DNA of 21,861 nucleotides from DATGLE01 sp035294325 (GTDB lineage: Bacteria > Chloroflexota > Ktedonobacteria > Ktedonobacterales > Ktedonobacteraceae), in NCBI GenBank assembly GCA_035294325.1, contig DATGLE010000006.1, positions 1-21,861 of the forward strand, in the 5' to 3' direction. The position numbers and the translations under genes were made by a program. Positions 21,106-21,861 of this stretch are shown here, in pieces. The notes beneath the pieces were generated by a model, which did not search any database, was not told the DNA's origin, and was given only the letters and a program-made list of their open reading frames with translations. Position 1 is the stretch's first letter. Each line of letters opens with the position of its first letter.

Positions 21106-21861
21106 TTATTGCTGGCGCTGCTTCTGGCGCTGCGCCTGCTGCTCGCGGTAGGCCGCCATCACAGCGGCGTGCTCGGGCGAGCGCAGGCACTCCTGCTGGC
21201 CGGCGAGGAATTCGTCGGTGAGCGTCGCGACATCCTGCTCGAAGGAGCGGTCTATCTGGCGTTTCGTGTGGCGCAGGGCGGTGAAAGGAATCTCCAGGAG
21301 TTCCTGGGCCAGAGCCAGCGCGCGCTGCTCCAGTTCGGCGGGTGGCACTACCTCATGGATAACGCCCATTTCAAGACCCTCCTGAGCCGAAAAGCGCCGC
21401 CCCAGGAAGCAGAGATATTTTGCGCGAGCGGCACCAACCATGCGAGTGAGGCGCATCGGTCCCAGGGCGGCGATGATGCCCTCTTTCACGGCGGGAATGC
21501 TGAGGATGGCGTCGCTGGAGGCCACGAGCAGATCGCAGGCGATAGCGAGTTGCAGCCCGCCGCCCAGGCAATAGCCCTGGATGGCGGCGATGGTGATGGC
21601 GTCGAGGTTGGCGAGCCGCGTCACGCCGCGTTCCCACGTAGCGAACCAATCGATGGAGAGATTACTATGGGCCAGCTCCTTCACATCGAGTCCGCTGCAA
21701 AACGCGCGTCCCTCGCCGCTCACGATGACGACGCGGACGCCGCTGCATTGGGCTAAATAGTCGGTGGCGGTGACGAGATCGCGTACCCAGGCCCAGTTGG
21801 CTGCATTCAGGGCCTGCGGGCGATTGAGGCGTAAGCGCGCCAGTGGCTCCTGTACCTCACA
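21106..21861 (-). CDS. Enoyl-CoA hydratase/isomerase (crotonase) family protein, 5' end beyond window
   Basis: A crotonase-fold protein acting on acyl-CoA substrates. The frame is open from the right edge; 251 residues are visible, beginning CEVQEPLARLRLNRPQALNA, so only a few N-terminal residues are missing. An internal GTG at 21723 is not the start, because the conserved RLNRPQALNA block lies upstream of it. The first oxyanion-hole loop is AFCSGLD and the second GYCLGGGLQLAIACD. Compared with mitochondrial enoyl-CoA hydratase, both catalytic glutamates are replaced: Gln (codon 21550-21552) stands for Glu144 and Ala (codon 21490-21492) for Glu164. Plain hydratase activity is therefore doubtful; an isomerase, hydrolase or other crotonase reaction is likely. 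The C-terminus is Gln/Arg-rich. paaK follows on the same strand. Confidence 0.9.
   Translation of the reverse strand, partial: CEVQEPLARLRLNRPQALNAANWAWVRDLVTATDYLAQCSGVRVVIVSGEGRAFCSGLDVKELAHSNLSIDWFATWERGVTRLANLDAITIAAIQGYCLGGGLQLAIACDLLVASSDAILSIPAVKEGIIAALGPMRLTRMVGAARAKYLCFLGRRFSAQEGLEMGVIHEVVPPAELEQRALALAQELLEIPFTALRHTKRQIDRSFEQDVATLTDEFLAGQQECLRSPEHAAVMAAYREQQAQRQKQRQQ

Noticed and set aside
1..21861. CRISPR array, given the TnpB gene
   Set aside because: No set of regularly spaced identical repeats with unique spacers was seen. The only tandem array (16011-16346) is low-complexity without spacers.

Overview
This window is a gene-dense, fairly GC-rich bacterial chromosome segment of about 21.9 kb. 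No rRNA or tRNA gene was recognised. The gene set fits a free-living, menaquinone-using bacterium: a large zinc-ribbon sigma factor, a MenA prenyltransferase, a Lon protease with insertions, and a zinc-finger-less TnpB of a type I associate with Chloroflexota and cyanobacteria. Together with the many GC-rich palindromes between genes, this suggests Chloroflexota, perhaps Ktedonobacteria. That placement is an inference from gene style, because no marker gene is present.

Layout. Positions 1-1969 (minus): an ECF-type sigma factor with two zinc ribbons, overlapping by 4 bp an MFS exporter that runs off the left edge. 2176-3667: a DJ-1/PfpI protein of isocyanide-hydratase type (plus) converging on and overlapping an alpha/beta hydrolase (minus). 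3802-3868: a perfect 31-bp palindrome. 3924-5414: a membrane-anchored PQQ-like beta-propeller protein. 5567-7021: a second MFS transporter (minus). 7213-8517: an amidase-signature enzyme (plus). 8518-8881: an intergenic stretch with palindromes and a probable terminator. 8882-9619: radC. 9810-13066 (minus): an Hsp20 chaperone followed by lon, a likely proteostasis operon. 13202-13408 (minus): a small zinc-ribbon protein. 13835-15677: three unrecognised genes (a disordered protein, a two-helix membrane protein and a helical protein) plus a possible arginine-rich micro-ORF. 15678-16395: a palindrome and low-complexity repeat block. 16396-17604 (minus): menA with a long N-terminal extension. 17722-19372: a divergent tnpB / small HTH regulator pair. 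19651-21861 (minus): paaK preceded by a crotonase-fold gene cut by the right edge.

How the genes may work together. Hsp20 and Lon pair aggregate holding with degradation. The crotonase homologue and phenylacetate-CoA ligase lie head to tail and suggest aryl- or acyl-CoA metabolism, although the crotonase lacks both usual hydratase glutamates. The sigma factor and MFS exporter appear translationally coupled, which suggests a signal-responsive export module.

The most interesting locus is 17722-19372. TnpB and a 69-residue winged-HTH protein are transcribed divergently from two near-consensus promoters. Both -35 boxes lie inside one 16-bp palindrome. No TnpA is visible. TnpB lacks its zinc finger and has the usual RuvC-II glutamate position replaced by Gly, with a conserved-looking Glu eight residues later. 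It looks like a regulated, possibly stand-alone RNA-guided nuclease unit.
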